Shown piece after piece: positions 32,145-41,964 of a stretch of DNA of 64,000 nucleotides. Source of the stretch: Odontocerum albicorne (Eukaryota > Arthropoda > Insecta > Trichoptera > Odontoceridae); contig OX463859.1 in NCBI GenBank assembly GCA_949825065.1, forward strand, positions 12,910,452-12,974,451. Reading direction: 5' to 3'. The first letter of the stretch is position 1; each line of letters starts with the position of its first letter. A program made the position numbers and the translations under genes. The notes under the pieces are model-generated. The model was not told where the DNA came from, did not search any database, and saw nothing but the letters and a program-made list of their open reading frames with translations.

Positions 32145-32815
32145 CTCAGAGTTGGGGAAATGGGTGGCGTATGCAATTTTGGAAAGGACCTAAAGTCAAC
32201 CCTTTTTATGCAGTCTTTTCAAAATGTATGCTTGAATATGAATAATACACACATACTCTACACTCCACCTAAAGCCGAATGTCTTACTATCACATATTGG
32301 AAGATCTGCAAAGATTTCTTTACAGTTCGTCTTACCTTGGTAAGTTTTCCTATCAAATATATTTTTCTAAACATATACAGACGCGGAGAAGTTCCTAATC
32401 TAATGACCGCAGCCACCACCTTCCTTTCCTTACACTTAACTTGTTTTATTTTTGTGTAATAATTTAAAACTGTCAATAGTAGTGGATTCGAATCCTTAGT
32501 TAGGTTATGTTAGGTTCGGTTGGTTTAAACAAAAATAGTAAGTTCGAATCCTGAGTTAGATTAGGTTAGATTGAACAATAATAGTGGCTTCGAATCCCGA
32601 GTTAGGTTAGGTTAGATTGAACATTAATAGTGGCTTCAAATCCCGAGGTAGGTTAGGTTAGATTGAACATTAATAGTGGCTTCGAATCCCGAGGTAGGTT
32701 AGGTTAGATTGAACAATAATAGTGGCTTCGAATCCCTAATTAGATCGCCCTTGAGGAGAGTCAGCTCTAAACATCGCTTTATAAATTGTACTTTTATTAT
32801 TATTACTAGGTAAAA
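32145..32815 (+). pseudogene. LINE family F: last residues plus full 3' UTR
   Basis: It begins with MGGVCNFGKDLKSTLF (32160), the family's ORF end. It continues through the 3' UTR, which aligns with 55440-55740 (shared ATTGGAAGATCTGCAAAG, ACAGACGCGGAGAAG, CCTTGAGGAGAGTCAGC, TTTATAAATTGTACTTTTAT) and ends in (TTA)n. The 3' UTR holds six 46-bp repeats. 5'-truncated, as LINE copies usually are. Confidence 0.78.
32474..32741. repeat. 46-bp minisatellite with TTAGG words, about 5.8 units
   Basis: Unit AATAGTGGCTTCGAATCCCG, AGTTAGGTTAGGTTAG, ATTGAACAAT. The first units are diverged; the inner ones are nearly identical. The same sequence is single-copy in the related 3' UTR at 55650-55680 (TAGTGGTTTTAAATCACGAG), so the array grew inside this LINE copy. 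Confidence 0.93.
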
Positions 32816-33128
32816 GTTTGACCACCCCTGCCCTAGTACATTGATACTTTACGCTCAGACATGCTGCGTGGCCTTAGCTCGTCAGGTCCCCACTCCACGG
32901 CACTGAGATGCCGGCACAGTGTAGGTATATTCGAAACTCGTTCTTTTAAAATTTTACATTAATGTTTATTTAGCTCCAAAATTAATTTATTGAATGGTTC
33001 TCGATACACACGAAATTATCTATATGTTACATAGAACAATTTAGAGTTTTGGACCTCTAGATATATTTTTATTTTTTCCTTATCTTGATATGAGTTCGTT
33101 ATTTGTTTAAAAATAACCAAGATTTTGA
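32816..33128. other. No gene seen
   Basis: The GC-richer patch at 32865-32930 (GCGTGGCCTTAGCTCGTCAG) is loosely tRNA-like but lacks a box B. Confidence 0.4.
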
Positions 33129-33129
33129 T

Positions 33130-33375
33130 TAAATATAAAAAAGGGGGATTTAAATATATTCTCTCATGTGCCCCTTTCTTTTCCATTGATTGATGATATC
33201 GCACTTGTATTTTTACTATGTACCATATATTGTTCGAGAATTTTGTGAATAATCATTTGATTTTTTTGCGACCACGTAATTGTCTTTACTTACCTTTGTC
33301 TGGTTGGTTTGCAGAGATTGCCACTTGGTAAAAGCCGTCCAGATTGTTTCACAATAAAGTGTTAAAAAATAAATA
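33130..33375 (+). repeat. LINE family K 3' UTR copy
   Basis: Same order of blocks as the complement of 40075-39830: GATTGATGATATCGCAC, GACCACGTAATTGTCTTTAC, TCTGGTTGGTTTGCAGAGAT, CACAATAAAGTGTTAAA. No coding part left. Confidence 0.65.
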
Positions 33376-33491
33376 TAACTCGGGGATCACTTGCATCTGT
33401 TGAAAACAGTTTTTTCACTAAACAATCCACCCATACTAGGATGATTTGTGGCACAACATCTAAGTCACTAATGCAATTATATACATACATA

Positions 33492-33749
33492 TCGCTGGTC
33501 CGGAAGAAAAACGACACAAGTCAAAAAAGGTTTTTTGTCAGGAGCGGCTGTTGAAGTAAATCTTCTTGAAAACTGCAAATGCAATTAGTCCCAACGGAAA
33601 AAAACGACACTAATGCCCTCAGGTGGCGAAGACATGAACTAGACCTGTGACACTTTTCAAGGACAAAGGGCACCTAATTTTACAATTTATGGTGCCATAA
33701 CCTTAAATACGTTTTTTTTACTTGTGTCGTTTTTCTTCCGGACCAGCGA
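33492..33749. mobile_element. MITE with perfect 30-bp inverted ends, TA flanks
   Basis: 258 bp. The ends TCGCTGGTCCGGAAGAAAAA plus CGACACAAGT are exact inverted copies and are flanked by TA (33490-33491, 33750-33751). No ORF. It lies at the 3' edge of a LINE family A relic: joining the flanks gives TACATACATACTATCACGCT, as in the other copies. Tc1/mariner-type by TA duplication. The perfect ends suggest recent movement. Confidence 0.88.
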
Positions 33750-33900
33750 TATATACTATCACGCTGTGTCTGTTGCGAGGTAGGTAGAGAAAATAGATCT
33801 ACAAACTTTTCTATACAAGCATATAACTTTTACCTCCTCCACATTCATACATTTCGTCATGTACAATATTCTATTATTCATGCAATTCTATGAATCAACA
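33750..33900 (-). pseudogene. LINE family A C-terminal relic
   Basis: Complement of CTATCACGCTGTGTCTGTTG, CGAGGTAGGTAGAGAAAATA and the following text aligns with the ends of 36603-36960 and 40888-41640 (the 'WRS.VSAYP' region). Confidence 0.6.
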
Positions 33901-34660
33901 TAAGAAAAGAAATTTTAAAAATTACAATTTTAGACAATTTTAAGCTTTAACTGATTAAACTTCCAAAATGTAATATTTCATGATATTGTCTCGAGAATGA
34001 TGGCTGCAACGCCTTCGAAATGTCGGTCATTATTTCAGCCAACTGAACACAGCAACAACTCTGAATAACATTTTAAACTAGTGGATAACAATCGCAGAAA
34101 AAAATCGAACAAAATCTATTATTCTAGTTTCATAAACTCTATGGATCTAAGATTTATTAGACTAGAAGCACTATGTTTACTTTTATTCTTACAAAATTTC
34201 CAATTTATTGTTTACTTTTATTCCTACAAAATTTCCAACAAAACTCCTCTGTATTTTGAACATTTGCTTTGATTAAGAAATTGATACAGTGGAAAATGAA
34301 TAACATGATACAAAATGTAACAAACATCTCATTAAATTAAATCGTGTAACGGAATTCGTGTATTTAGAAGTATTTTTCTAAGTTATTATAATGCCTTCAA
34401 CAAGTATGATAACTTTCCATATTGCTTTAATTGACCATTTTTTAAATGGCCATCAAAAGGGATAATGCCCATGAATATTAAACATTTGATTTATCAAAAT
34501 ATGTAATTATAGCATTAATTTTATGCTTACTATAATAAGGGAATCTCGATTTTTTTTGACAATTTACTTTGTTTTTTTAAATCTTGGATGGACGATTGTT
34601 TCACTTTGTGATATCAAGTTTATACATTTTTAATAAAATAAATAAAACAGTTTTTTTTTA
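33901..34660. other. No gene seen
   Basis: AT-rich; the 63-codon frame at 34081-34272 has no family motif. Confidence 0.5.
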
Positions 34661-34664
34661 AATT

Positions 34665-34812
34665 TTGTATTCACCACTGTTTTATTTGAGTTCACTACCG
34701 GTTTCAAAAACATCCATCTTCCTCGTCAGGTGAAATATAACCTGACGAGGAAGACAGATGTCTTTGAAACCGGTAGTGAACTAAAATAAATCTGGTGAAT
34801 ACAAAAAAAAAA
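34665..34812. repeat. Inverted pair of retroelement ends (about 65-bp arms)
   Basis: The left arm TTGTATTCACC...GTTCACTACCGGTTTCAAAA...CTTCCTCGTCAGG and the right arm CCTGACGAGGAAGAC...TTTGAAACCGGTAGTGAACT...GGTGAATACAAAA are inverted copies with about five differences and an 8-base centre. Each arm holds CTGACGA, a stem-forming stretch and GAAACC, as in the Penelope-like ends at 7951, 38790 and 62777. It would fold into a long hairpin. Confidence 0.88.
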
Positions 34813-34864
34813 GTGTTTTATTTATTTTATTAAAAATTTACGATTTATTTTATTATTTATTACG

Positions 34865-35035
34865 TTTTTTGTTATATACAATACAACTTGGTTTGTTTAG
34901 TACAATGTAACAATCCCTTCTAACCAACCAGACAGATGTCCAATTCCTTAAGTGAAAATCAGACTCGAACTGTTGTGAAAGAAAATGGGTACCAACGGGA
35001 ACTGAATTCACGACTGTCGAGTTGTAAAAAAGGCA
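34865..35035 (-). mobile_element. tRNA-derived SINE, truncated in the head
   Basis: Minus strand keeps the tail (TTGGTTAGAAGGGATTGTTA), body (GTCTGATTTTCACTTAAGGA) and part of box B (GAATTCAGTTCCCGTTGG). The tRNA-like start is lost at about 35035. Confidence 0.72.
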
Positions 35036-35232
35036 TTTTTAAGAGGCGTAAATTGAAAGTGTCCGCAATACCTATACTATATAGTCCGGTTTAGTTTTGT
35101 AATTTTTTAAATGTTTTGTTAATTGCGATGACATACACAATTTATAGCTGATGCTTTACGTGTGACCATATAACTATTTTAATAAAGCTCTTATTGGTTG
35201 CACTTTTTATATCAATATTACACTGTCTTTAT

Positions 35233-35566
35233 AATTGTAGAACTAGATTTGTCAAATAAAATAATTGTAGAACTAGATTTGTTAAATAAAATAATTGTAG
35301 AGCTAGATTTGTCAAATAAAATAATTGTAGAACTAGATTTGTCAAATAAAATAATTGTAGAACTAGATTTGTCAAATAAAATAATTGTAGAACTAGATTT
35401 GTCAAATAAAATAATTTTGTAGAACTAGATTTGTCAAATAAAATAATTGTAGAACTAGATTTGTCAAATAAAATAATTTTGTAGAACTAGATTTGTCAAA
35501 TAAAATAATTGTAGAACTAGATTTGTCAAATAAAATAATTGTAGAACTAGATTTGTCAAATAAAAT
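35233..35566. repeat. 30-bp minisatellite, eleven units
   Basis: Unit AATTGTAGAACTAGATTTGT CAAATAAAAT; two units (at 35413 and 35475) have two extra bases (AATTTTGTAG). Few point changes, so recently expanded. The 10-residue open reading (VELDLSNKII) on the plus strand is a by-product of a unit length divisible by three. Confidence 0.97.
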
Positions 35567-35948
35567 AAAACAAATAAATAAATAATGGTTTATTGATATC
35601 AATGTAAAATAGTATGTAAAAATATTTCTTGAAACTAACATATATATAGTACATATATGTAAAGACAGAGAAAAAAAATCATTTGATAGAGATACGCTTT
35701 CAAAATGTCCAGGATCATCTCATAACATCCTCTCAATCAAGATTCATCCCCGCCAAAAGAAGAGCGAGTTTGACCGAAATGAATTAGGCAATTCTTCATT
35801 TGACTTAATCGACACGATTGCCTGTGTCACATACTCTTATATTGATTTTTTGAGCGGCATGTTAAGTCTGACAGTTTCACACATCATACAACTTTTTCTT
35901 AAAAGTCACCTTATTCTTAAAAGTGTCTCTCTTCTTCGGAGGCTGGTG
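35567..35948. other. No gene seen
   Basis: No motif recognised. Confidence 0.5.
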
Positions 35949-35949
35949 A

Positions 35950-36170
35950 TAATTTAATTGTATTAAACTTTCATTTTATACAATACAATCATACGGGGTT
36001 ATTGCCATGTGACTATCTCTTCCACCGAACCAAAAATATGTTAAAGAAGTCTTAAGTGAAAATCAGACCAGAATCCTATTTAAAAAAAAACTGAGTTCTA
36101 GCGGGAATTGAATCCGCAATCCCCAGGTTGGAAGACAAGAGCCTTACCAACTAAAACACGAAGGTCGTCG
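35950..36170 (-). mobile_element. tRNA-derived SINE
   Basis: Minus strand: GACGACCTTCGTGTTTTAGT, GGTAAGGC, box B GCGGATTCAATTCCCGC, body GGTCTGATTTTCACTTAAGA, tail GGAAGAGATAGTCACATGGC and an (ACAAT)n-like end. Confidence 0.85.
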
Positions 36171-36184
36171 ATCATAATGGCTAT

Positions 36185-36602
36185 CTTGACATTGTTAGGA
36201 CAAGATATTCCACGGAAGAGATGAAATACCTCGGTGGAACATTGGACAAAAGCCTACCCTGGCGCAAGCACATCGAGGAATTAGTATACTTTGCTTCCTG
36301 TATGAGGGCCGCTCTCTACCCGATGCAGGGTAGAAAAAACACACTCAGCATAGACAATTTATTGCCACCATACAATACGACCATGACGTACACATCGCCC
36401 ATTTGGGTTACGGCGGCAGAAACACACTTAAAAAGAATGCAAATAATGCAGGACAAGGTCCTAAGACTTGCGCTAGGGTCGCCGTGGCTGGTCAGCACAC
36501 AACTGATTCATAACGACGCGGGTTTTCCCACGATAAATGAATTGATCGTCCACCATTCCGAACGTTGCTGTGAAACAATACTCACCCATGCCAACCCCAC
36601 TA
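36185..36602 (+). pseudogene. Jockey-like LINE reverse-transcriptase tail fragment
   Basis: Plus strand: MKYLGGTLDKSLPWRKHIEE (36221), GRKNTLSIDNLLPPYNTTMT, YTSPIWVTAAETHLKRMQIM, QDKVLRLALGSPWLVSTQLI, HNDAGFPTINELIVHH. This is the segment after the RT core of jockey-clade LINEs ('YLGVTLD.KL.W..HI......A...L..L.......R.KL.LY...LRP..TYA.P.W....ESHL...Q..QNK.LR...GAPW'). About 127 codons without a stop; both ends are cut. Right border at about 36602, where a family A relic begins in the other orientation. Confidence 0.85.
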
Positions 36603-36960
36603 TTAACATACATACATATTATCACGTCGTGTCCCTTGCGAAGTAGACAGAGATAGACCTCCAAACTTTTCCATCCAAGCACACAACTTTTGCCTCTTTC
36701 ACATTCATATATCTTGTCAAACAAATTCTTCTATTATTCATACCTCACTTTACCTATTTCAAAATCTGGTCCATTTGGTCTAGCCACGTTTTTCTCTGTC
36801 TACCTCTTCCACGCATATCGTGCACTTCTGACTTGTATATCTACGTAGTCATTCTTTAAACACTCATTCTCTCCAATGTCTAAACGATAGTGAAACTTCT
36901 TTCTTTATCTTTCTAGTATACTTAACCTTCACGTATTTAACCTTTCCCTTACTGTGCTAA
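36603..36960 (-). pseudogene. LINE family A C-terminal relic
   Basis: Complement of 36605-36900 aligns with 40888-41150: TATTATCACGTCGTGTCCCT, then the 'GRGR.RKTWLDQ' block (complement of CTGGTCCATTTGGTCTAGCC). Multiple frameshifts. Confidence 0.68.
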
Positions 36961-37554
36961 AACAATCCACCCGTTCCGGTGATTTGTATTCAATACACAT
37001 CAATACATATGTAATAATTAGCGATTTAAAATCGAAAAAATAAGAATATTCATAGCCAATCGTTTAAATTAATTAAATTTGAAGTCAAAAGTGATATTAA
37101 TTGAAATTTAATTGTTGAAAACATGAAAAAAAAACATCGGACGACGTTCACCAAACGGGCGAAGCGACCACCTCGAACGAAAGCCGGCTGGCTACTAAAC
37201 GAGAGAAGCGACCGAACTGAGATTATATTTTTTGCGTTCCCATATACTGAAGTAGAGTGAGACGTGAATAGCGTCGCTTTCTCACCCATACGGATTTTTA
37301 GAATGAATATACGTACATCACACACTGGCACACGTTTGATTGTATTGGTGAATTCATTCCCGATTTTCACAAAATATCTCTGATGTGGCCGATAAGTGTT
37401 AATTATTATTAATATTATTTTTTCATTCAATGCGTAAATGTATTACGGAGGAATACCTAAAATCTGAACCCAGTATTTATTAGAAATATTAAAGTTTTTA
37501 GAAGCAAAGTGTACTAGTTACACATTACAAGACAGGAAGAGTTAAAACATTTAT
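36961..37554. other. No gene; GC-richer patch at 37130-37330
   Basis: 37130-37330 is noticeably less AT-biased (CGACGTTCACCAAACGGGCG, GCGTCGCTTTCTCACC). A 126-codon minus-strand frame (37050-37430) covers it, but its product has no recognised motif. It may be an unrecognised repeat or a promoter-proximal exon. Confidence 0.35.
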
Positions 37555-37618
37555 TTCATCCATGCATACATTTTTCATGTCTTTAGCCTTCTTTCTAATA
37601 TTATTTACACTCCCCAAA

Positions 37619-38050
37619 TTTTTCGTAGTGTACGCATCTCCACTTTAATCTTGTTCTTATATTTTTCGTAGTGTACGCATCTCCACATTAATCTTATTCT
37701 TATATTTTTCGTAGTGTACGCATCTCCACATTAATCTTACTCTTATATTTTTCGTAGTGTACGCATCTCCACATTAATCTTATTCTTATATTTTTCGTAG
37801 TGTATGCATCTCCACATTAAACTTATTCTTATATTTTTCGTAATGTACGCATCTTCACATTAAACTTATTCTTATATTTTTCGTAATGTACGCATCTCCA
37901 CATTAAACTTATTCTTATATTTTTCGTAGTGTACGCATCTCCACATTAAACTTATTCTTATATTTTTCGTAGTGTACACAACTCCACATAAATCGTATTC
38001 CTACATTTTTCGTAGTGTACGTATCTCCACATTAATCTCATTCTTATATT
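37619..38050. repeat. 43-bp minisatellite, ten units, from a LINE relic
   Basis: Unit TTTTTCGTAGTGTACGCATC, TCCACATTAATCTTATTC, TTATA. The unit resembles TTTTTTTCTTAGTGTACGAA and TCTTCACAACGTTAATTTAA at 41270-41310, part of a minus-strand LINE family A relic, so the array grew from such a copy. The last two units are more diverged. Confidence 0.95.
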
Positions 38051-38060
38051 TTTGCTAAAT

Positions 38061-38750
38061 TCCGCAACACACTATTATGTATTGTCATTTATCTTCTATC
38101 ATAATATAAATTACAGCCCAGTATACCCACTGACGCCCCAGGTTGAACCTCTTCAAGGATTCACGTCCCGGAACTTTGGATTAATTAAATAGAAAAATGT
38201 AAGAAAAACAATTATTCAAGATGTAAGAGTCTGTAGTCTTTCGCCTTAACTCTGTCTAGACCAATATGACAATGACCAATGCCATTTGAGGCAGTAGCTT
38301 TGAACAAATATATGATACCACAATTAAACTACTCTTAAAAGTTATTTAACTAGGAAACGTGTCTTTTTTACAAACTTTTTCCGCTTTTCATTTAACTAAT
38401 AGTGTAAAGAAATAACACCAAGTAAAGTAAATACACAGCATATAATTGAGATAAGTTGACTATATTCTATGTATCTTAAAGAGCTGAGCATAAAGGACGC
38501 GAAAATAAAGGAAATGCGGAATGGTTGTTTCAAGGATTATACCTCGCTAAGTAAACAATTCGTATACTCGTACATTTGCTTAGCCATCAGACGTGAGAAA
38601 TACCTGATACCATGTGTGGGCTGTTCATGTTTAATGTCAACATTACCTATTAGCATTTATTGATCAATATTTCATTATTTTTTTAGAAAACTGTTGAGAT
38701 TCGAAACGTATTAAAATACACCTATATAATATGATCAATTGTAATTTATT
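38061..38750. other. No gene seen
   Basis: The 64-codon frame at 38469-38663 has no recognised motif. Confidence 0.5.
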
Positions 38751-38754
38751 TTTA

Positions 38755-38870
38755 TCAAACACTGTTTATTCCACTTTTTTGTGACGGTATAACCCTACCG
38801 GTTTCAAGGCTTTCACCTCATCTTCAGGGGAGCGCAAACAAGACTAAATGCTGTTCGAACTGGTACCGAT
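38755..38870 (-). repeat. Retroelement end with CTGAAGA...GAAACC motif
   Basis: Minus strand: CTCCCCTGAAGATGAGGTGA, AAGCCTTGAAACCGGTAGGG, TTATACCGT, then AAAGTGGAATAAACAGTGTTTG. Same family as 7885-8095 and 62738-62920. The best-preserved copy of the core. Confidence 0.65.
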
Positions 38871-39089
38871 ATACACGCTTCAACGGCTGGGGGCTGAGGG
38901 GTGAGGGAGGCATGGGACAATTTCGGCCAAGAGCGGAGAGATTTTTGGGAAATAACTGTTCAACAGATGTTCGGATCGGTGTACTGACTTAGAAATTTCA
39001 AAAATATGATCAAAAAAGAACATACATATAGTATGTGAATATAATACATTCATTTCCATATCCGGCCATTCATTATTAATTATGCCATG

Positions 39090-39300
39090 TGTTTAGATTA
39101 GTAGGGAAAAGAGGTCCCTCTGTCATTCGCATCAGTCAGGTCTTGTCTATGATATGTAGCCCTGATATTCGGACAAGTCAACATGTGGTGTGAGTCACGT
39201 ATACTCGTATCTCCACGATCACATTCAATGGTTCTTTCGTTCAATAAACCCCATCTCTGCATGTTCAGTTTGCAACTAGTCACCCCCTCCCTAAATATAT
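39090..39300 (-). pseudogene. LINE RNase H/C-terminal relic (family H)
   Basis: Minus strand KLNMQRWGLLNERTIECDRG, then SHHMLTCPNI, the Cys-containing end of jockey/I-type ORF2 ('RWGL.......C.CG...T..H.L..CP'). Short and in one frame. Confidence 0.55.
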
Positions 39301-39408
39301 TCTGGGCTCATCAAGTAGGCCAAGGTAGGTAGCCCATCTTTTCCGAGAGCTTTATCCAGTTGTCAGGTGTTTTTTTCATTCCATTTTCGAAAAAAGCGTT
39401 TTAGGAAC

Positions 39409-39478
39409 ATATGAAATGATAAGTGATTTAAGAACATATGAAATTATAAGCGTTTTAAGAACATATGAAATGGAAAGT
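39409..39478. repeat. About 29-bp tandem repeat, about 2.5 units
   Basis: GAACATATGAAATGATAAGT, GAACATATGAAATTATAAGC and GAACATATGAAATGGAAAGT lie in series. Confidence 0.85.
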
Positions 39479-39594
39479 GTAAAATTCAGCTAAAAACTCT
39501 CTCCATGTATACCTACACTTGACTCAAATATTGATATTATATTTCACAAAGTTGACTATACTCGTATATAATGTCAAACGCTCCACTGCGTGGG

Positions 39595-39675
39595 AGCTTT
39601 TCACCTTTACAGAATGAGTATTGTGAATAATTCTGGCTGCGAGTGTGGTCTGGATGATGAAACTATAGATCACGT
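39595..39675 (+). pseudogene. LINE RNase H/C-terminal relic (family H)
   Basis: Plus strand LYRMSIVNNSGCECGLDDET followed by IDHVFF, the same Cys motif as 39090-39300 ('C.CG.D.ETIDH'). The opposite orientation means a separate copy. Confidence 0.6.
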
Positions 39676-39829
39676 ATTTTTTTTTATTTACTAAAAGTCA
39701 TATCTTTACCGCGTCCAATGAATATTGCGTTTCTTCTTTCTTTGTGGAACTTTTCCACTTATAGATTGTTAAATTTTTTAAGCTTAATCAGATGAAATTT
39801 TAAATTGTGTATATAAAATAGTTTATTAT

Positions 39830-40195
39830 TTATTTAATACTTTTATTGCAAATACAATCTGGCGAGCTTATTGCCAGGCGGAAATCTCTTCCAACCAACC
39901 AGACAAAAGTAAATGAAGCAAGTTACATGGTCGCATAAATCATTCAAATGACTATCCATCTTCACGAAATCCATGAACACACACGTGAGCATATGCCCAC
40001 AAAGACGGAAAATCACCCGAACACTCCTTATCATGTAAAGTAAGATATCATCAATCAAAGGAAAATGAAACACTTTATATTACTGACTAGAAATTAAGAG
40101 TTTTTTCAGTCGCTTCTTAAAGCATGCCAAAGACGGAACGAGTCTTTCATTGGTTTGTAACTCATTCCAGAGACTCACTGCATGGACAGTATTAT
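39830..40195 (-). pseudogene. LINE family K C-terminus and 3' UTR
   Basis: Minus strand: NTVHAVSLWNELQTNERLVP, then SLACFKKRLKKLLISSQ and stop (40190-40085), matching the ORF end of CR1/jockey-type LINEs ('...VSLWN.LP....S...FK..L...L'). A 3' UTR of about 230 bp follows, ending GCAATAAAAGTATTAAATAA at about 39830. The part around 39850-39905 is the block shared with the SINE tails. Confidence 0.72.
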
Positions 40196-40885
40196 ATTGA
40201 CTCATATAACGACATGAATTTGATGGTACAAATCATCCTAGTTTGTGTGGATTGTCTATTGAAAAAAAAGTCAAATGCTTCAGTGCCTCTATTTTGGATG
40301 AACCTTATATCTCACAGAGGCTTTCAAGATTATGCATTAGTCGCATTCTTCAGATCTTTGGTCACATCTAGTGCAAAGGGAGTATAAAGAGACTTATGTT
40401 TCGAACTTGTCATTTTCACTGGTCGCAGGAGCAGAGGTAGGTACTCGTAGAGCCCTAGAACGACCTGTGGGAGAGTATTGTGCCACACACGCTGTTTGGC
40501 GGACCTGCCAAACAGCGTGGTTGATACAATACAAACAAAAAATGTGTTTAATCGATTTTTGTACCAGTTTTGAATAGTCGGTTGTTGGTCAAGTGAGGTA
40601 GATGATGACATCAGGATATGATTCACATTTAAAGTATTTCCTAAGAATGAATAATATTTGAGATATTTTATTGATATTCTTAAGGCAATTAGTTAAGAAT
40701 GAATAAGAGCCGTAAAAATACATTTTAATTATGACATATTTCAGGAATATGTGTTTAATTAATTATAAAAAGGAGGAAAAATGTATGAAGCAAATAAATA
40801 CTTTAGAAATATATCCATATTTGACGTCAATGAAATTGTAAATTAATGAATTTTTTAACACGAAATGTTTGAAAATTTTTATGTT
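40196..40885. other. No gene; palindrome at 40488-40519
   Basis: CACGCTGTTTGGC / GCCAAACAGCGTG form 13-bp perfect arms with a 6-base loop. 40234-40265 carries the AAATCATCCTAGTTTG motif. A 98-codon minus frame (40330-40626) may be upstream LINE K sequence but shows no clear motif. Confidence 0.5.
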
Positions 40886-40887
40886 TA

Positions 40888-41640
40888 TTTTGTACATACG
40901 TATCGTCACGTCGTATCCCTTTGCGGGGTAGGCAGAGAGAACAGATCTCCAAAGTTTTCTATTCATGCACACAACTCTCGCCTTCTCCACATTCACACAT
41001 CTTCTCATGCACAATCTTCTATAATATATACTTCTAATTTTAACTTCTTTCATTATCTTGTCCATTTGGTCCAGCCACGTTTTCCTTAGCCTATCTCTTC
41101 CACGCACACCTTGCACTTCTGACTTGTATACTCGCTTAGTCATTTTTTATTCTCCCCACATGTCCAAACCACGGTAGAGCTCTTTCTTCATCTTACTTAG
41201 AACATCAATTTTATCTAACCATTCATTTCTAACGTCTTCATTCCGCGTTCTTTTATATATTGAAACTCCATTTTTTTCTTAGTGTACGAATCTTCACAAC
41301 GTTAATTTAACTTTTATCATTCTTCTGTCAAGTCCAAGTTTCACTTCCATACGTCAAGGTGGGCACCAACACACTTTTATGTAATGTAATTTTGCTACTG
41401 TTGATATTGCACGGTTGTTATAAATTACATCAAGTGCTCCGTTTACCTTGTACCCTGTGACCTTTCATTCAATGTTCCTTTCAACTGGCCCATGACACGT
41501 AAATATGCTGCCCAGATAACATAACTAATCAAATTGCTCCATTTGATGTTCTTTCAAATATGTTCAGACACTCCACAAATTGTTCTAAGTGCACACATCT
41601 CCACATCATCAATCTTACTCTTATCTTTAATTTATTTTGT
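40888..41640 (-). pseudogene. LINE family A reverse-transcriptase tail, longest copy
   Basis: Minus strand, in order: EWKVTGYKVNGALD-like text near 41480, HYIKVCWCPP ('LHKSVLVPTL') near 41380, EDVRNEWLDKIDVLSKMKKE near 41200, then one frame with MTKRVYKSEVQGVRGRDRLR, KTWLDQMDKIMKEVKIRS, RRLCMRRCVNVEKARVVCMN, RKLWRSVLSAYPAKGYDV (41143-40900). This is the complete post-RT tail of the family with about four frameshifts or stops. It approaches the gap at 41716. Confidence 0.82.
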
Positions 41641-41715
41641 GTTCAAATGAAATGGTTCATTATGCCACCGTTTTTTTTTCCGAAGTGAGCGAATCGACAC
41701 GTCGGTGGAGCGTTA

Positions 41716-41915
41716 NNNNNNNNNNNNNNNNNNNNNNNNNNNNNNNNNNNNNNNNNNNNNNNNNNNNNNNNNNNNNNNNNNNNNNNNNNNNNNNNNNNNN
41801 NNNNNNNNNNNNNNNNNNNNNNNNNNNNNNNNNNNNNNNNNNNNNNNNNNNNNNNNNNNNNNNNNNNNNNNNNNNNNNNNNNNNNNNNNNNNNNNNNNNN
41901 NNNNNNNNNNNNNNN
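41716..41915. other. Assembly gap (200 N)
   Basis: Exactly 200 N. Sequence before it is a LINE relic region; sequence after it enters the Penelope-like element. The element's RT domain may lie in the gap, or the two flanks may not be adjacent. Confidence 1.
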
Positions 41916-41964
41916 TCTGAATATTTGATAAACAAGGCTTATAAAACAAATAACAATAAAATAA

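Noticed and set aside
32866..32930. tRNA-like segment (GCGTGGCCTTAGCTCG)
   Set aside because: No box B and no cloverleaf; no second copy seen.
35198..35422. Open frame encoding repeated VELDLSNKII, or a CRISPR-like array of 30-bp repeats
   Set aside because: A minisatellite with directly abutting units and no spacers; the period is divisible by three, so frames stay open by chance. CRISPR arrays are not expected in this eukaryotic DNA.
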